Below, piece after piece: positions 22,020 to 34,193 of a DNA stretch of 64,000 nucleotides. The stretch is from positions 7,682,662 to 7,746,661 of the forward strand of contig CM034132.1 of NCBI GenBank assembly GCA_019914995.1, written 5' to 3'. Below the pieces are notes generated by a model. It saw nothing but the letters and a program-made list of their open reading frames with translations. It searched no databases and was not told the origin of the DNA. Source of the DNA: Acanthochlamys bracteata. Lineage: Eukaryota; Streptophyta; Magnoliopsida; Pandanales; Velloziaceae. The number at the start of each line of letters is the position of its first letter. Within the stretch, counting starts at the first letter, position 1. The translations under genes were made by a program, and so were the position numbers.

Positions 22020-23299
22020 CATGTCGACTTTTTCTTCTCTGCTATTATATCATGAGTTAATGTAGCAGAGCACTCGGTCTCATTTATTTCGAAATCTACA
22101 AAAAATAATTATGTTTAAAATCTAAAAAAGCTATAACATAATGGAGTTTTTCATTTTTTTATTTTAAATTCATTAATACAATATTAACCAAAAAGGTTTT
22201 ATCAAGAAATCTGTCACTTAAGACACATTCTTCATAATTTGAAGTGTGTTGAGCTATAGAGAGGAAAATGAGAAGAGCGCAAGAGCAATGTTGATTTGTC
22301 TCAAAGGAGAATAAGAAATACAGAGACAGAGAGCTTTGATATTAAGATATAATGCAAAACAGAGAAATAAGGAAATAGGAAAACATAAATAAGACGGTGC
22401 GGCAGGGGAGAAATAGAGAATGTGTGATGACCACTGTAGCTAGCAATTAATACTGGATGTGATTAAATGACTGAGTTGTGATTGATAGCTAGCAGTTAGT
22501 GAGTAGCGATTAAATACACATGGATCATTCAATGCAGTTGTTGCTATGAGTAGTGATTAAATGTAGCATCGAAAGGATTTTCTGCAACTTTTATTAGGTT
22601 TTAATCATAATCATTAAGCATTCAGCAATCTTACAATTTTTTTTTGTCCTAATTGATATTCATTTTATTAGATTTGAGGATAATGATGTTTATTCAATCT
22701 GAAATTTCATAGATAACATTTTAATTCATAACTAGGAAATAATTATAATACATAGAAAGAAATACAATATTTTGTTACATTTTTAGGAGAGAAGAAAATT
22801 TACAATAGAGAGGAAGAATTACAGTATCTTAAATATTGTCAAGTTACGTTTCCAATATTGAATTCAATTTCACAACAATAAGTTACACAACCAGTATCGA
22901 GTTATATATCATAATAGGTGCTAGATTTCCAGAATTCTTTCATCAACAACAAAACAAAATAGAGTGGAAGAGAGTAGGGGGTCTCAGCTTTCATGTTTTT
23001 TTTGGAAGCACGGAGATTCAAAGATACAACATTAGTCCATACTGTAAAAAACCATTCATTGTTCTCTCCCTCTCTACATTTTCTTCTCTAATAAAAGTTG
23101 TAATGGTTATTGCCTGGCCTTGCCATTGGCCATTTTTACTATTTTACTGTGTACTTCAAGCGTCCGTGCGGATTAAGGAAGATAAAATTTGCACATCATC
23201 ATTGACTTATCAGTATTTCTGAATGACTGTGATGTAGAAAACTAACTTTTCATCCCAGTCTTCACAACTATGCATTTAACATATCATTTTCAGGCCAAC
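22020..23299. other. MULE A non-coding region upstream of the transposase
   Basis: No gene. The segment tgagctatagagaggaaaat to acagagacagagagc (about 22250-22335) resembles tgctatatagagaggaagga to acagagagacagagag (about 40252-40370), at the equivalent place in MULE C. It is probably the transposase 5' UTR or promoter region conserved between the elements. Confidence 0.5.
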
Positions 23300-23955
23300 T
23301 ATCCATTACACCATAAATAAAAAATCAATATAGTATAAATCAAAATCAATAAACCGTAAATTGAATCCAATAAATCGTAAATCAAATCCCATACACTATA
23401 AAATAAATCCAATACACCATTAAACATATCCAATTACAGCATAAAATAAATCAATGAAAATTAAAAAATATCGACAAAAAACAAACATCAACAAAAATTA
23501 AAACAAATCATCAAAAATTAAAACAAATTAAGAAAATTAAAAAATCTACCCGAAGTTGAAGACGGAGATAAAACAAAGCCATGATCTTGATCACAAGCCA
23601 AAACAGATATTGAAATACCAAATCAAGCCGTAACGACGCGCGGAAACTCGAAGTCGAAGTCTAGTAGAAATCAAAACCGGAGTGAAGCCGAAGACGTAAT
23701 CGAGAGAGAGCCCGAAATAGAGACCAGTATCATGAAAAGCTTGTTGGAACCGAGCGCTGAGAACTCGATTTCACTCGGAAGAACAAGATGCGCCAATGCG
23801 GAAAGGGATAGGGAATAAGTACGGTGAATAAAACCATCAACGAGCAATTAGGTTTCATTATACGGGGCTGCATCTCTACCGTTGAAGCCAATAAGTGCCT
23901 GCATCAAAGTCGTTGATCCATGTCATATGCTTACGATAAAATCCGTATACAAAAA
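23300..23955 (-). repeat. Right terminal inverted repeat of MULE A
   Basis: The reverse complement matches about 14205-15770 without the MITE and without the internal partial duplication. It ends near aaaatccgtatac, directly next to the left TIR of MULE B. Confidence 0.75.
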
Positions 23956-23964
23956 GATTAGCTG

Positions 23965-24535
23965 GTTAATTTGATCTGCCGAATCCAAACCTTCTTCTTC
24001 TCTTCTTCGAGCCACTCCACAGCTGCTCTCCGCTGCGGTCTGAGCAACTATCTACTCACTTTCGTATCAGCCGCCGATCCCTCTTTCTTTCTCTTTTTTT
24101 CTCCCACAAGAGCTCTCTCAGTTCCTGTTTGAACTCATGCTTTCTCTCTTTCTCTTTTGTCTAATTTCTATTTCTATTTTTTCTGTGGATTCGGATGAGA
24201 TCTTACTAAGTTGTTTGTTTAAAATTTTGACTTTTTTTGTTTATTTGTTCTCGGGTTGGGTAAGCTATGGTGATGATGAATGATTGCATAAGCTTGCATA
24301 ATGTTCAATTTGTAAATGAATGGTGTGTGAATTTGGTTTCGGTAGTTGTTATGAATTGCGGCAACTTTATCGATACCTATAGATTCTTTGGTTTCATTTT
24401 TTTGTGTGCCTTAGTTTTATTTTAATGCATTGTGGCAATTGTTTCATTTTTTTTATGTTCTTTGGTTTCGGTAGGTGCAGGAGCTTTGAGAGAAATGCAG
24501 CAAAAAAATATCACAAAGAGCCGGATTGTGCCCAA
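23965..24535 (+). repeat. Left TIR of MULE B
   Basis: About 570 bp matching the reverse complement of 29275-29975. A G+C-richer outer part is followed by an AT-rich intron-like part and an acceptor-like ttcggtaggtgcag. The inner limit is where the match stops after gattgtgccca. Confidence 0.8.
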
Positions 24536-25439
24536 GCATATACGACTAGTAATCGATTGCAGCCAATACTACCTCTGTAGAAGTTGAAGACAATATTGCT
24601 TCATTAATTCACTGACAGAGAAAAAAATTCAAGTGTAGTAGTTTAGGATTCTGTGATGTAAATCTTTTCTTTGATATTGAATTCTGAAGTTCTAGTTATG
24701 AAAGCTTGTAATTCAATCTTGTCTTTTGCTTAATGAAATAAATAAAATAAATTCCAGCAAGTTGGAAAACTTTTCAAGTTTGTAAATACATTTGAACCTG
24801 AATTGTATTGTGAATATGAATGTGATTGAGAATGCGAATACAAAAGCAAAATCTTGTCAAACTATAGGTTTTTGTTACTGGAAAAAATATGGAACGAAAA
24901 ATAGAAAGGAAAGTGCAAAAATAGAAATACCTTGATAAACAAGTGTGGTCAGGATTTAATTAGGAGGATCCTTTGGTATTTTACTCTGAACATATCTCTA
25001 GTGCACTATGAGCAGAAAATCACATGCCTCTATGAACTGCACGAGAAATCATTAGTGTGCACTGTGCACATACCTTTTTTTACCATTCTTCTACTTTTGT
25101 CCATTGTCTGGGATAGTCACAGCAAGAATATTGTTGTTGTCTTCTTTCTTATGGTTACAACTACTTTTCTTTGTCTTCTTCTTTGTTAAGGTTACAATTT
25201 TCTATTTTAACTTCTTCTTTTCTACGGTCACAAGATAGTTTGATCACAACATTCCAGACTCTCCTGTCATGGCTCATGAATTCACTGGTATTTTTTTCTC
25301 AAGGCATGAAGTTCACGGCATTTCTCTCTATTCATTACCAAAGTTTAAATTTTGTTATTTAATTTTTTTTTTTTTACTTTTTAGGTTTCGAGATTGGTTC
25401 TAATTCCGAACGTAATAGATAAAATGTTAAGTCACCGTC

Positions 25440-27230
25440 TTTAGATATGACATTTAGAAGCTTCAAAGTTGCAAAACAATTTTACATAGATTATGAAAAA
25501 GTAGAATGATTTAGCGCCATTACTCGAACAACAGAAATAACAACTATGCATTCTGATGAAGTGAGCATTTATCAAATGACATGTATCCTTTTTTAAAATC
25601 ATAGAGTCAATCGATCAAAGAAGACAAACGAGGGATCTGAGAAAGAAGTAAAGACAAAGAGAAACATAAGTATAATAAAGTACGGTGTCTTGCAATAATG
25701 AGGTGAAAATTCGTACTTTGGTGATGTGATATTTTTTAACATCATCTACCTTAAGAATATATATGATATGTCATTTGCACTATTTATTAGAGTTAACCAT
25801 CGTATGTAGTCTATCAGTTTGGCTGTGCACTATTTTTGCATGAGACAGAAGAATTTTTCAGTAACTTTTTGAGATATTGTTTACAGTTATGGGTGTGCGT
25901 CCTCTATTTTCAAGCATCACAAATTAAGATAGACATGACTGCATCTATTACAAAAGTATTTCCAAGTACTCGACATATATTTTATTTGTGCATATTCTCA
26001 AAACATTTGCAGAAAAACTTTCGTATGTTTATTTCAAGAGCTCAAAATTCAATAAAGATATCAAGAGGTGTATTCGAAAAAGTTATATTCCTAACAATTT
26101 TGAGTCGAGGTGGGAGGAATTGATGATTATATATGAGTTGTAGGAGAATGAGTGGCTTAAAGGATTGTATGAGATACGAGAAAAATGAGCACTAGTTTAT
26201 CACTTAAATACATTTTATGCACTTATTAACACAACTGGGCGCTTCGAAAGCATGAATGGTACTTACAAGAATTTTTTTTCAGTCAACAACAACTCTTTGA
26301 GAGTTTGCATTGAAGAATGATATGTTGTTAAGTAGAATGGTTGAAAAGAAAAAAGAAAGGACTATATAAGTGAACACTTGTCTTGTATTGTTAATGGTAA
26401 TGCCTTTGTTTTGAAAAATGCAGCAGAAATATATACAAAGAATGTTTATGACGGGTTCAGAACAGAATATTAGAAAGCTCAAGCCAAGTATGTATTATAT
26501 GATGATGAAAAGTGTAGTGATGCCTACACTACTTACATTTGCAAGTCTCGAGTTAAAGATAGTCAGCGTTAATGGAAAGTGAAATTCAATCCAGCCACAA
26601 AGGAAAGTAATTGTGAGTAAAAACTGTTTAAACTTATGGGAATTCTTTGTGGACACCTTATCAAAGTTTTTCAAAGTCGTTATATAGAGATACTAGATTA
26701 CTTTATTCTTAAAGATAAATGAAAATATATAAACAATATAGAGTTGAGTACGATAATAAACAAGTAAGTGGTCATGAGAATTCTGAGTATTGAGAACTTC
26801 CTAACTCCATATGGTTTTCAACCAATTGATTTATAAAACTACTGAAACCGATGAGAAATACTAGATATTGTTGCAAGCCTTGCAAGAAACATCACAGCGT
26901 CTCAAGAAAGTAGGAAAGAATTATCAGAATAAAACTCCAATTGTTGATTTATGTACTATTAATGAGAGTTTACAAGCACCAGTTCATGTATCTCAAATTT
27001 TACTTTTGAATCATAACATCTAATATACGAAGGGAAGAAAAAAAGAATGAAGGTTTCTAAAAGCAATAGTAGAAATAAAAGTAGGTTTAGAGAAAGCAAT
27101 TAAAAGCCAAAACGAAGACAGATAGAAGATATGCTTTCTGTAACAAGTATGAGATTAAGCGTGACAAGTGAAATTGTTCTGAAAATTCAAATAAAAAGAA
27201 GAAAAGTAAGTGTAATTATTTGTTAAAGTT
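25440..27230 (+). pseudogene. FAR1-type MULE transposase pseudogene of element B
   Basis: The FAR1-domain start DMTFRSFKVAKQFYIDYEKV lies at about 25447-25506, followed by a stop. Most of the DNA-binding domain and the start of the transposase core are then missing. From about 25836 the core resumes: HETEEFFSNFLRYCLQLW, then MTASITKVFPSTRHIF (which parallels MTAAITKVFPNTRHRF in element C), with frameshifts. SWIM-like and C-terminal parts follow (about 26570-27200). There are several stops and frameshifts, so no functional protein is possible. It is the same family as the transposases of elements A and C. Confidence 0.8.
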
Positions 27231-27529
27231 TTTGTTCCTAATATATTTTCTTATTAGAATTCAATTTGAAATTGACTTTTGTCGTAATTTTTTTACATTG
27301 ATAGTGAGAGATAAAAAATGATGATGAAGACATAAAAATGATAGTGAATATCTACATTAAAGTGAAGATGAAAACAATGATGATGAAGAGAGCTATTAAA
27401 CTTTGTATATACCATCAACTAGTTATATAGTATTTTGGCATTTTTGGATAAGCACTTGGATATTCACAAAGAAAACAGTGAAAGAATTAATAGCAGTGAA
27501 AATAGAAAATAAGAAAAAAAATTAATTTT

Positions 27530-28140
27530 TACTATTCACAGCAAGAACTAACAAAATAGCGGTTAAACAACATTGAAATAAAGCACTAAAAAAAAAAAAA
27601 AAGATTAAACCTCTCTATTAACAGCAGGAATTAGCAAAACTATAGTGAAAAAAGAAACAGTAAAAAAAGGACAGCGAAAAAACAAAGCAAAAAAATTAAT
27701 TTTTTTATTAATAGAAAAATGGTAGTGAAAAACAAAAAAAAAATGAAAAAGAGATTGAAAAAGAAAGAAGGAAAAGATTAGTCTTTACTATTCACAACAG
27801 GAAATAACAAAATAACAGCGAAAGAACAGTGAAATAAAGCACTGAAAAAATAAAGGAAAAACTAAACTCTCTATTAACAGCAAGAATTAGCAACATAACA
27901 GTGGAAATAGAAAAAAAACAGTAAAAAAAGGACACTGAAAAAAGTAACAAAAAACTTGATTTTCTTTATTAATAGAAAACGGCAGTGAAAAAAGAAAAAA
28001 TAATGAAAAAGGGACTAAAAAAGAAACAAGGAAAAAAATTAATATTTACTATTCATTCACGGTAGAATTAACAAAACAATAGTTAAAGAGTAGTGAAATA
28101 AAGCACAGAAAAAAATAATGAAGAAAGAGACAATATACAA
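27530..28140 (+). repeat. Tandem repeat, about 257-260-bp period, in MULE B
   Basis: tttactattcacagcaagaa (27527) recurs as tttactattcacaacaggaa (27783) and as tttactattcattcacggta (28044). Each is followed by aacaaaat..cagtg..aataaagca and, in the first two units, by ctctctattaacagc. There are about 2.3 imperfect, A-rich, non-coding copies. Confidence 0.7.
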
Positions 28141-28204
28141 AAACAGAGAAAAATCATCTTATTGCTATATGACATGCCATTTTCAAGCATTTATCAGAAT
28201 CTTC

Positions 28205-28400
28205 TAAACAATGTTATTGACATTCACTTCACAGTCCTTAACATTTACATTCATTCACATTTATTCACAATTATCGAAATTCACCTCCATTCATATTTCA
28301 TTCACAATTATTGTCAATCGTATCTATTCACAATTATTGACATTCATATCCATTCACACTTTATTCACAATTATTGTCAATCGTATCTATTGACATTCCA
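28205..28400 (+). repeat. Short-period tandem repeat in MULE B
   Basis: Repeated ttcacaattattg and cattcatatccattcac words; ttcacaattattgtcaatcg followed by tatctatt occurs twice about 70 bp apart. The two overlapping open frames here are products of the repeat, not genes. Confidence 0.7.
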
Positions 28401-29274
28401 ACAAGCTCTTACCGTACTTTTAGAAAAGACACTCACATTGCAAATGTCATTGAATCTATTTACAATCTTAAGTACATGATTGAAGATATTAGTCTTATCA
28501 AAGATTCAACAACAAGAACCATACGATGCCGAGAATGACTCTAAAACAATAACAATCACATTCAACCTAAAACACATAGCTCATTATTTTACAGATAGAC
28601 CAGTAAAACACTTCGCTCACTGTCTTACAGATAGACTAGTATGGACATTTAAATTATGCTCTAGATTCAATCTAAAACAAACATTCACATTGCAGTGATG
28701 TTTACATCTGCCAACACATAAGAGTTCTGCATTAACCTTATTTTTATAGCAACATAACAGCAGCCTGCAAAACAGAACAACACAATACCACATCAACCTG
28801 CAACATCTCAGATTTTTGTTACTCTTGTAGAAGTCTGCAGTAGTCACAACTTGCAAAACAAAAGCAGCAAATAAAAAGATTTCAACAGATCACACAATAC
28901 CATCATCAAACATTGTTCAATTTCCAAACAGAAACCTATTCTACCAAAAAAAACTTTACAAACAGAAGAGTAAGTGAGGGACATGGTTGCTGCTGAATCG
29001 GAGAGCCCAACCATGTTACGAAAATCTTGGTATTTGGTAGAAGAATTCTTGAAGGCCTACCAAGAAGGATTCTGGTGTCCTTTGTGAAAACAGTCTCATC
29101 TTTGTATCACCCTGCAGCATAACAAGCTCTAACAAGTTCAAGAGACATAAGAAATCGAACACAAAATTGTAACTACGAGAGAGCTCATCACCACCAGAGC
29201 TTATTAATCATTCATTCAAAAGACTGAAAAGTACCTAGCAATCAGAGCTTATCCAATCATCATCATCATCAGAT

Positions 29275-29975
29275 CTGGGCACAATCCGGCTCTTTGTGAT
29301 GTTTCCTTATTGCATTTCCCTCAAAGCTCCAACACCTACCGAAACCAAAGAACATAAAACAAAAAAGAAACCAAAATTGCCGCAATGTATTGAAAAAACT
29401 AAAGCGCATAACAAAAAAATGAAACCAAAGAACAACCGTGGGTATCGATAAAATTACCGCAATGCATAACAACTACCGAAATCAAATTCACACACCGTTC
29501 ATTCACAAATTGAACATTATGCGAGCTTATCCAATCATTCATCATCCAACCCGAGAACAAAGAAATAAAAATATTCAAAATTTTAAACAAACTATTCAAT
29601 GAAGTCTCACCCGAATCCACACCAATAACTCACCCAAATCCACAGAAAAAAAAAAAAGAAATAGAAATTATACAAAGGTGAAAGAGAGAAAGAATGAGCT
29701 CAATCGGAATTTCTTGCGCAGCGCCTCCTCGGATCGCTGGCGGGAACCGTCAGAGCTCTTGTGGGAGAAAAAAAGAGTAAGAAAGAGCGGTGGTTGATAC
29801 GCGGTGGTTTATACGCGATCGATACTGAGAAGATGGCTGCTCAGATCGCCGCGGGGAGCAGCAGTGGAGTGGCTCAAAGAAGAGAAGAAGAAGGTTTGGA
29901 TTCATCAGATCGAATGAACAAGCTGAAGATAGAACCATGTTAACTAAAGGGATGAAATGACCACGTTATCCTAAT
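29275..29975 (-). repeat. Right TIR of MULE B
   Basis: The reverse complement matches 23965-24535. Open frames on both strands (for example 29399-29620) reflect low stop density, not recognisable proteins. Confidence 0.8.
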
Positions 29976-30007
29976 GTGCTTGTGCCAAGCGCATATGAGC
30001 GCTTTCC

Positions 30008-30040
30008 TTCTGATCGTTGGATCAAGTGATCCGACATTCC
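30008..30040. repeat. Imperfect palindrome near the right end of MULE B
   Basis: ttctgatcgttggatc, a 4-base spacer, then gatccgacattcc. It is a degenerate version of the perfect palindrome in both TIRs of MULE C and has the same orientation relative to the element end. Confidence 0.6.
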
Positions 30041-30235
30041 CGAATTAAGGTGCACAATATGCACTTAAGAACAATACATCCTATCTTTTTTTTATTAAAA
30101 AAATTATTTAAAATTTAATTTCACCATTTAATCTATAAATACATCTTATTTTTATTCAAATTTCACACAACCAACTTTTATCTTTCATTTTTCATTCTCA
30201 AACTCGTACAAATTTATAAAATATTTCTTTCTTGC

Positions 30236-30683
30236 AACTTCAATAACTACGTTATAAGAAGCTGTCACCTTTTGCTTTACCTATCTATATTTGCATCCAT
30301 TGAATTGTCTATGAGTTCAGTAATTGTTTCAAAAATTCTTTCAGTATAGATCTGATTCAAAAATTTATAAGTAATTTGGATTGGTCTTTAAATAACTTTT
30401 TGTGGAACCTCATGCAACCTTACAATTTGAGGATGAACATCCCTTGATTGTGCAGGATACATACTCAAATTGATGTTCATATTCAATTGTTAGGTTGTGT
30501 GAGGTTTTAAAAAAAATGTAAAGATCGATCCAAATTAGTTAGGAACATTGAGTCAGATCTATATTAGATAGATTTTTGCAGCAATTGATGAACTCATAGA
30601 GAATTCAAGGGATGCAAATACAGATAGGTAAAGCAAAATATGAAATCTTCTTATGATGTAGTTATTGAAGTTGCAAATTTTAA
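30236..30683. repeat. Long inverted repeat (hairpin), arms of about 210 bp
   Basis: gcaacttcaataactac at 30236 pairs with gtagttattgaagttgc at about 30667, and pairing continues through tttgctttacctatct, gaattgtctatgagttca and gatctgattca into a loop near 30455. There is no coding capacity. It is either a foldback MITE or an inverted duplication; transcripts would form a long imperfect hairpin. Confidence 0.75.
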
Positions 30684-30689
30684 TCTTAT

Positions 30690-33525
30690 TATTCTACATT
30701 CAAACATGTAGAGAAATTTTTTAAAGACTGCCAGTCTAGGAACTCTACAATTAAAATGATGTAGCATATAACTCATAATGAAGATTTGACACCTGACGAA
30801 ACAATTTTATGAATTATTTATAAACGAAAACATTCCAAATATAAACCAAAATGTATAATTATATCCAGATTGTATTATTTATATTTTACTTTTATTTATC
30901 TTATTAATAATTTTTTGAAGTTATTTCTTATATTTTTATTCTTTCATCCATTATTTATTAAATTAAAAAAAAACTCATAACATACAATAAGCAAACGGTA
31001 GACCCGAGCCAAAAACTGTGCCCAGATCGGGCCAACACAACTCGGGTGGTGGAACCAAGCCGAGTAACTCTTTTGGCCAGGGTAGGCCGAGTCGGGTCGG
31101 CTCGGCCCGTCCGAATTTACACCTCTACTAAGCATTAGAACTAATAAAAAGAGAGGTACCTATTTAGTATAGTAATGTAGAGTTTGTATATTCATCAGAT
31201 ATGAGTATAGATGTAACTATATGTGGCCTCTCTATGAAAGTCAAGCAAAAACCTACACGAACCACATACAGTAATAAGACAAGATCCTTTGTGTATTATC
31301 AAGCTATTGATTGGTCAGTGATAAGACACGCCCACCTGGTCAATAATCTAAACATTGACTAGTCAATATTAACCAATCAATATTATTTTTAGCACAAAAA
31401 ATAAAACTTACTAAAATAAAAAATAAACTAAATAAAATATAGACTTATTTGGTAGGCTAGATATATTCAATCCGGCTGAGCGGACACGACTCTATTCGTG
31501 AGCCTGTATTTGCAACTCTAGATATGAGGCTATTCTTTTAACATATAATACTATCCCTGTGATGTGAATAATTTACACGAATTGGCTTATGCTCGTTATG
31601 AGCTAAATGGTTATATGGGAACGAATGAAATTGTGCAAGTGTTTAACACTTAGCATTCATTCGCATGCAACTCTATTAGTAGCGACTTGTTATCAAAATA
31701 AATAAATAAAAATAAAGAAAGAAAGACCGGTGAGTTTCTGCTTAACTGGGGTTGCTTTTGGTGTTGATTAGCAGCACATGTCCATGATATTATTAAAAAT
31801 GAAAAAGAGCTATGAAGAGTTTGTCTAAATTTTTCAATTCTTTTTTATTTTAATTTTTTTTCATATTTTTCAAAATCTTCTACAATATTTTATAAATTTT
31901 TTAAAGAAACTTAGAAAATAAAAAACAAATTTATATAATAAAATGTTATTATAATTTATTTTAATTATTTTTTACATAAAAATAAATTTTTTTTATAATT
32001 TATAAAATATTTTGTATTATATAAAAAAATTTCAAATTCATTTTCAAATATCACCTAATCAAAATTTAGACGTAGACAGCCTTGGTATATGCACATAGGA
32101 GTGTGATGTGCAGTTTCGAGTGTAGATTCCGTAGAGATAAATCACCAAAACCGCCTTAAAATAAACAAAAATCTTTATGGTCACTAGTTGAACTCTTTAT
32201 GTTCTGAAGCATATATTGAGTGAAAAGGCATATAAGAGTGCGCCTGCGTCCCTGCGTCCCACGCAAGAGCCGACATCTTTTCCAAGATGCCCTTCTGAGC
32301 AATTATCATAGAGATGCTTCTTGCCCTCTGTTTTAGTGAGCTTACATTATCTTATATGCTTGCGCTTAAGAAAGAGAGAACAAGTTGTCTGTTTATCTTT
32401 GATTGAATAGATTTGACTAGTTTTCTAGGGTCGTTGAATTGTGGCGCGGCGCCCAAACAAATATATAGAAGTGTATAATAGAAAATCTCCCACTGGGTGT
32501 TTTATGTTTCTAGGGAAAGCAAGCATGACATCTAAGAAGGCTGTTTTACTGACTGTTGGACACCCAACAAAATCACGACCAAATGATTTTAATTATGACA
32601 ACAGTTTTATTTAGCAATCGTTAGTCGTTGATCAGTAAGATACTACAGAGTACAATATCATTTTTATAAACTAACGTATCTTCTTTTAGTTAATAAAGCA
32701 TCATCCTTGTCAGAGAGGGAGGCATATGCTTGGGATGCTCTTAACAAATCGTAAGCACTAACTGTTCTCATTTCAGGACATTAATTGGTGGATGTTAATT
32801 TAAGAATTACTATTTTTCGTGACTCCGTTATTATAGACTTGAAATATCAATCATAGCTGGTTAAGATAATTGGAATGAGCACAACTTACTAGCTATCGGT
32901 GTCCGCGCGTCTATGACCAGAAAATGGATATGATCGATGGGGATCGTTTTCCTTTCAGATTTCACCATAAATTTCAAGGTGGAGACACAATATCGCATTG
33001 CACACGACATCTTCTCGCTTATGGTCCGTATGTATCGACTTATTGGAGGCGTGGCATATATACCTAACTGTAGCAGGTAAAGGCCCAGATTTGACGCGCA
33101 TCAATTAAATACAATGGTCGTGTATGAGAAAAGATTGAAAACATAACAATCTCCTCTTTTCCGAGTTCCGGAACTCTTCCATACCATTCAATTATTGGAA
33201 AGTCGGCAGCAGGCAGCTAACCGAATTGAAAGGTCCAAGCTTAACGGCACCATGCATCAGCAACTTGTGTGTGGACGTGTGGTTGTGGAGCACCGCAGCT
33301 GAGAGACTGATGATATATAGCTAGCTAGAAACTTGTTAACTCGTTCTCTTGTGCTAATTTGTTTATTTCCGCAATGAAAGGCAGGTGATGAGCTTGTTGA
33401 TCAACTTAATTATGAAGTTGGTGAAATGTTGCATGTGGGTTGTCTGTTGACAAGCATACCATGCGAGGACTTAGTGCCGACAATCCGCTCCTTCCTGGTC
33501 CACCTTGTTCTTCTCCGTTCCACTC
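30690..33525. other. Intergenic and presumed upstream region of the first DVL gene
   Basis: No gene is recognised. At 30990-31136 a G+C-rich patch (gggtcggctcggcccgtcc, then ttacacctcta) looks like one end of the dispersed family that also ends 51195-51624; a second partial end (tttgcaactcta) lies near 31515. About 31800-32050 is extremely AT-rich. The last kilobase before 33526 is presumed promoter DNA of the DVL gene. Confidence 0.4.
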
Positions 33526-33531
33526 TATAAA
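33526..33531 (+). promoter_or_regulatory. Candidate TATA box of the first DVL gene
   Basis: TATAAA in ccactctataaagcc, 108 bp upstream of the ATG. It predicts a start near 33558 and a 5' UTR of about 80 bases. Confidence 0.6.
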
Positions 33532-33638
33532 GCCAGATTCACTCCACTACTTATCCCTTCAAAACAATACCCACAACCACCATTAGGAACTACCAGTACC
33601 ACAACTACTCCTGTTACTTCCAAAATCAAGTCCAAGAA

Positions 33639-33779
33639 ATGGCAACTAGTGTGACATTCTCCTCATCACCAAAGCGGAGGGCGGCAGTCAGAGGATTAGG
33701 AGGTGCTCTTAGAGAGCAAAGAGCAAGGCTCTACATCATCCGGCGATGCGTTGTTATGCTACTCTGTTGGCATGAATGA
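33639..33779 (+). CDS. DVL/ROTUNDIFOLIA-like (RTFL) micropeptide, 46 aa
   Basis: A single-exon frame from ATG (33639) to TGA (33777-33779). The N-terminus is basic and Ser-rich ([19 protein letters not shown]). The C-terminus from about residue 25 is the diagnostic DVL/RTF block: [10 protein letters not shown] followed by [20 protein letters not shown] proteins are small plant-specific polypeptides, usually plasma-membrane associated; overexpression changes organ shape by altering directional cell proliferation. The conserved C-terminal block alone is known to be active in Arabidopsis. The last residue is Glu where most members, including the paralogue at 48911, have Asp or Asn. A TATA box and a plausible leader precede it. 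An overlapping frame starting near 33703 is a shadow of this gene. Confidence 0.95.
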   Translation: MATSVTFSSSPKRRAAVRGLGGALREQRARLYIIRRCVVMLLCWHE

Positions 33780-34193
33780 TATATATGATGTATATCATCA
33801 TGACTCCTTGGCTAGCTATACATTTGCTAGAAGTCAAAAAATTGGTGTTGTACATAGCGTCTCAAGGCAATATTTATACATTGGTGGATGTTAATTTATA
33901 TTATCACGAGTTGGAATGGAATAGGAAATTTTGATGAGTAGAAAGTGATTACAATGTAGTTAGGTAGATATAAACTTTGTAGAGATAACCAAATCGTTGT
34001 ACACTGGGCAAAGAATTCTGGTTTCAGAAGAAAAAAGTTTGCCATATTCTGTTTAATTTCCTCATTATCAGATCCATTGTGTTGTGTTTTTTTCCGCTCA
34101 ATTGTTCATTGCTTATAAAGAAATGCGACCCGCAACATAAACGAATTTGTAATAGGGAGATCAATTCATTATCTTATATACTGGTGCAGCACG
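33780..34193. other. 3' flank of the first DVL gene
   Basis: AT-rich sequence with no further gene; probably 3' UTR followed by intergenic DNA. Confidence 0.4.

Larger units (their letters stand above)
16980..22020 (-). pseudogene. FAR1-type MULE transposase pseudogene of element A, split by a retrotransposon
   Basis: Read right to left: the FAR1 DNA-binding start (MIFQTLEAVKEFYIYYG, about 22015-21960); its CGCSTRMK...W..I.YIDEHN part (21833-21579); then pieces of the MULE transposase domain, SHIYFKKSQFKN...FETSWEEL (21121-20885) and NSVYGNFFHPSRTFHEFV...NVYDRFKKKF (20857-20636); then the SWIM-side region near 20520. After the gypsy insertion (17580-20310) it resumes with the C-terminal part and zinc-knuckle region (about 17575-16980). 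The order and sequence parallel the transposase of element C block by block. Frameshifts and stops are numerous. The protein would have been the DNA-cutting transposase of a Mutator-type transposon; it is dead. Confidence 0.8.
14205..23955 (-). mobile_element. MULE A: Mutator-like element with FAR1-type transposase, nested and decayed
   Basis: The ends are inverted copies. On the left, cacatgacatggatcaatgg (14231) and attggcttcaacggt (14779) match, in reverse complement, ttgatccatgtcatatg (23911) and accgttgaagccaata (23878). The match continues inward to a T/A-rich zone of repeated gtgtattg-like words (about 15540-15770 and 23300-23500). Between the ends lies a FAR1-type MULE transposase pseudogene on the minus strand, split by a gypsy retrotransposon. 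The left TIR carries an inserted MITE. The 9-bp target duplication expected of MULEs could not be identified, so the outer boundaries are uncertain by about 20 bp. Confidence 0.8.
23960..30090 (+). mobile_element. MULE B: Mutator-like element with FAR1-type transposase remnant
   Basis: The terminal regions 23965-24535 and about 29275-29975 are inverted copies: gaatccaaaccttcttcttc and cccacaagagctct on the left, their reverse complements near 29900 and 29757 on the right, and cacaaagagccggattgtgc at 24512 against gcacaatccggctctttgtg at 29279. A decayed transposase on the + strand and two blocks of tandem repeats fill the middle. The right end extends past an imperfect palindrome (30008-30040) like that of MULE C. 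The left end lacks the matching outermost roughly 110 bp and abuts MULE A. Confidence 0.8.

Noticed and set aside
22836..23222. 128-codon + strand frame
   Set aside because: It lies in the decayed non-coding part of MULE A, has no motif, and its composition is that of random AT-rich DNA.
18231..23951. 13-mer aaaatccgtatac shared by the gypsy element and the end of MULE A
   Set aside because: A match of this length is expected by chance among all pairs in 64 kb, and the flanks do not align.
33703..33894. 63-codon frame overlapping the first DVL gene
   Set aside because: It is in another frame. The DVL frame has the diagnostic conserved C-terminal block, so this one is a shadow.
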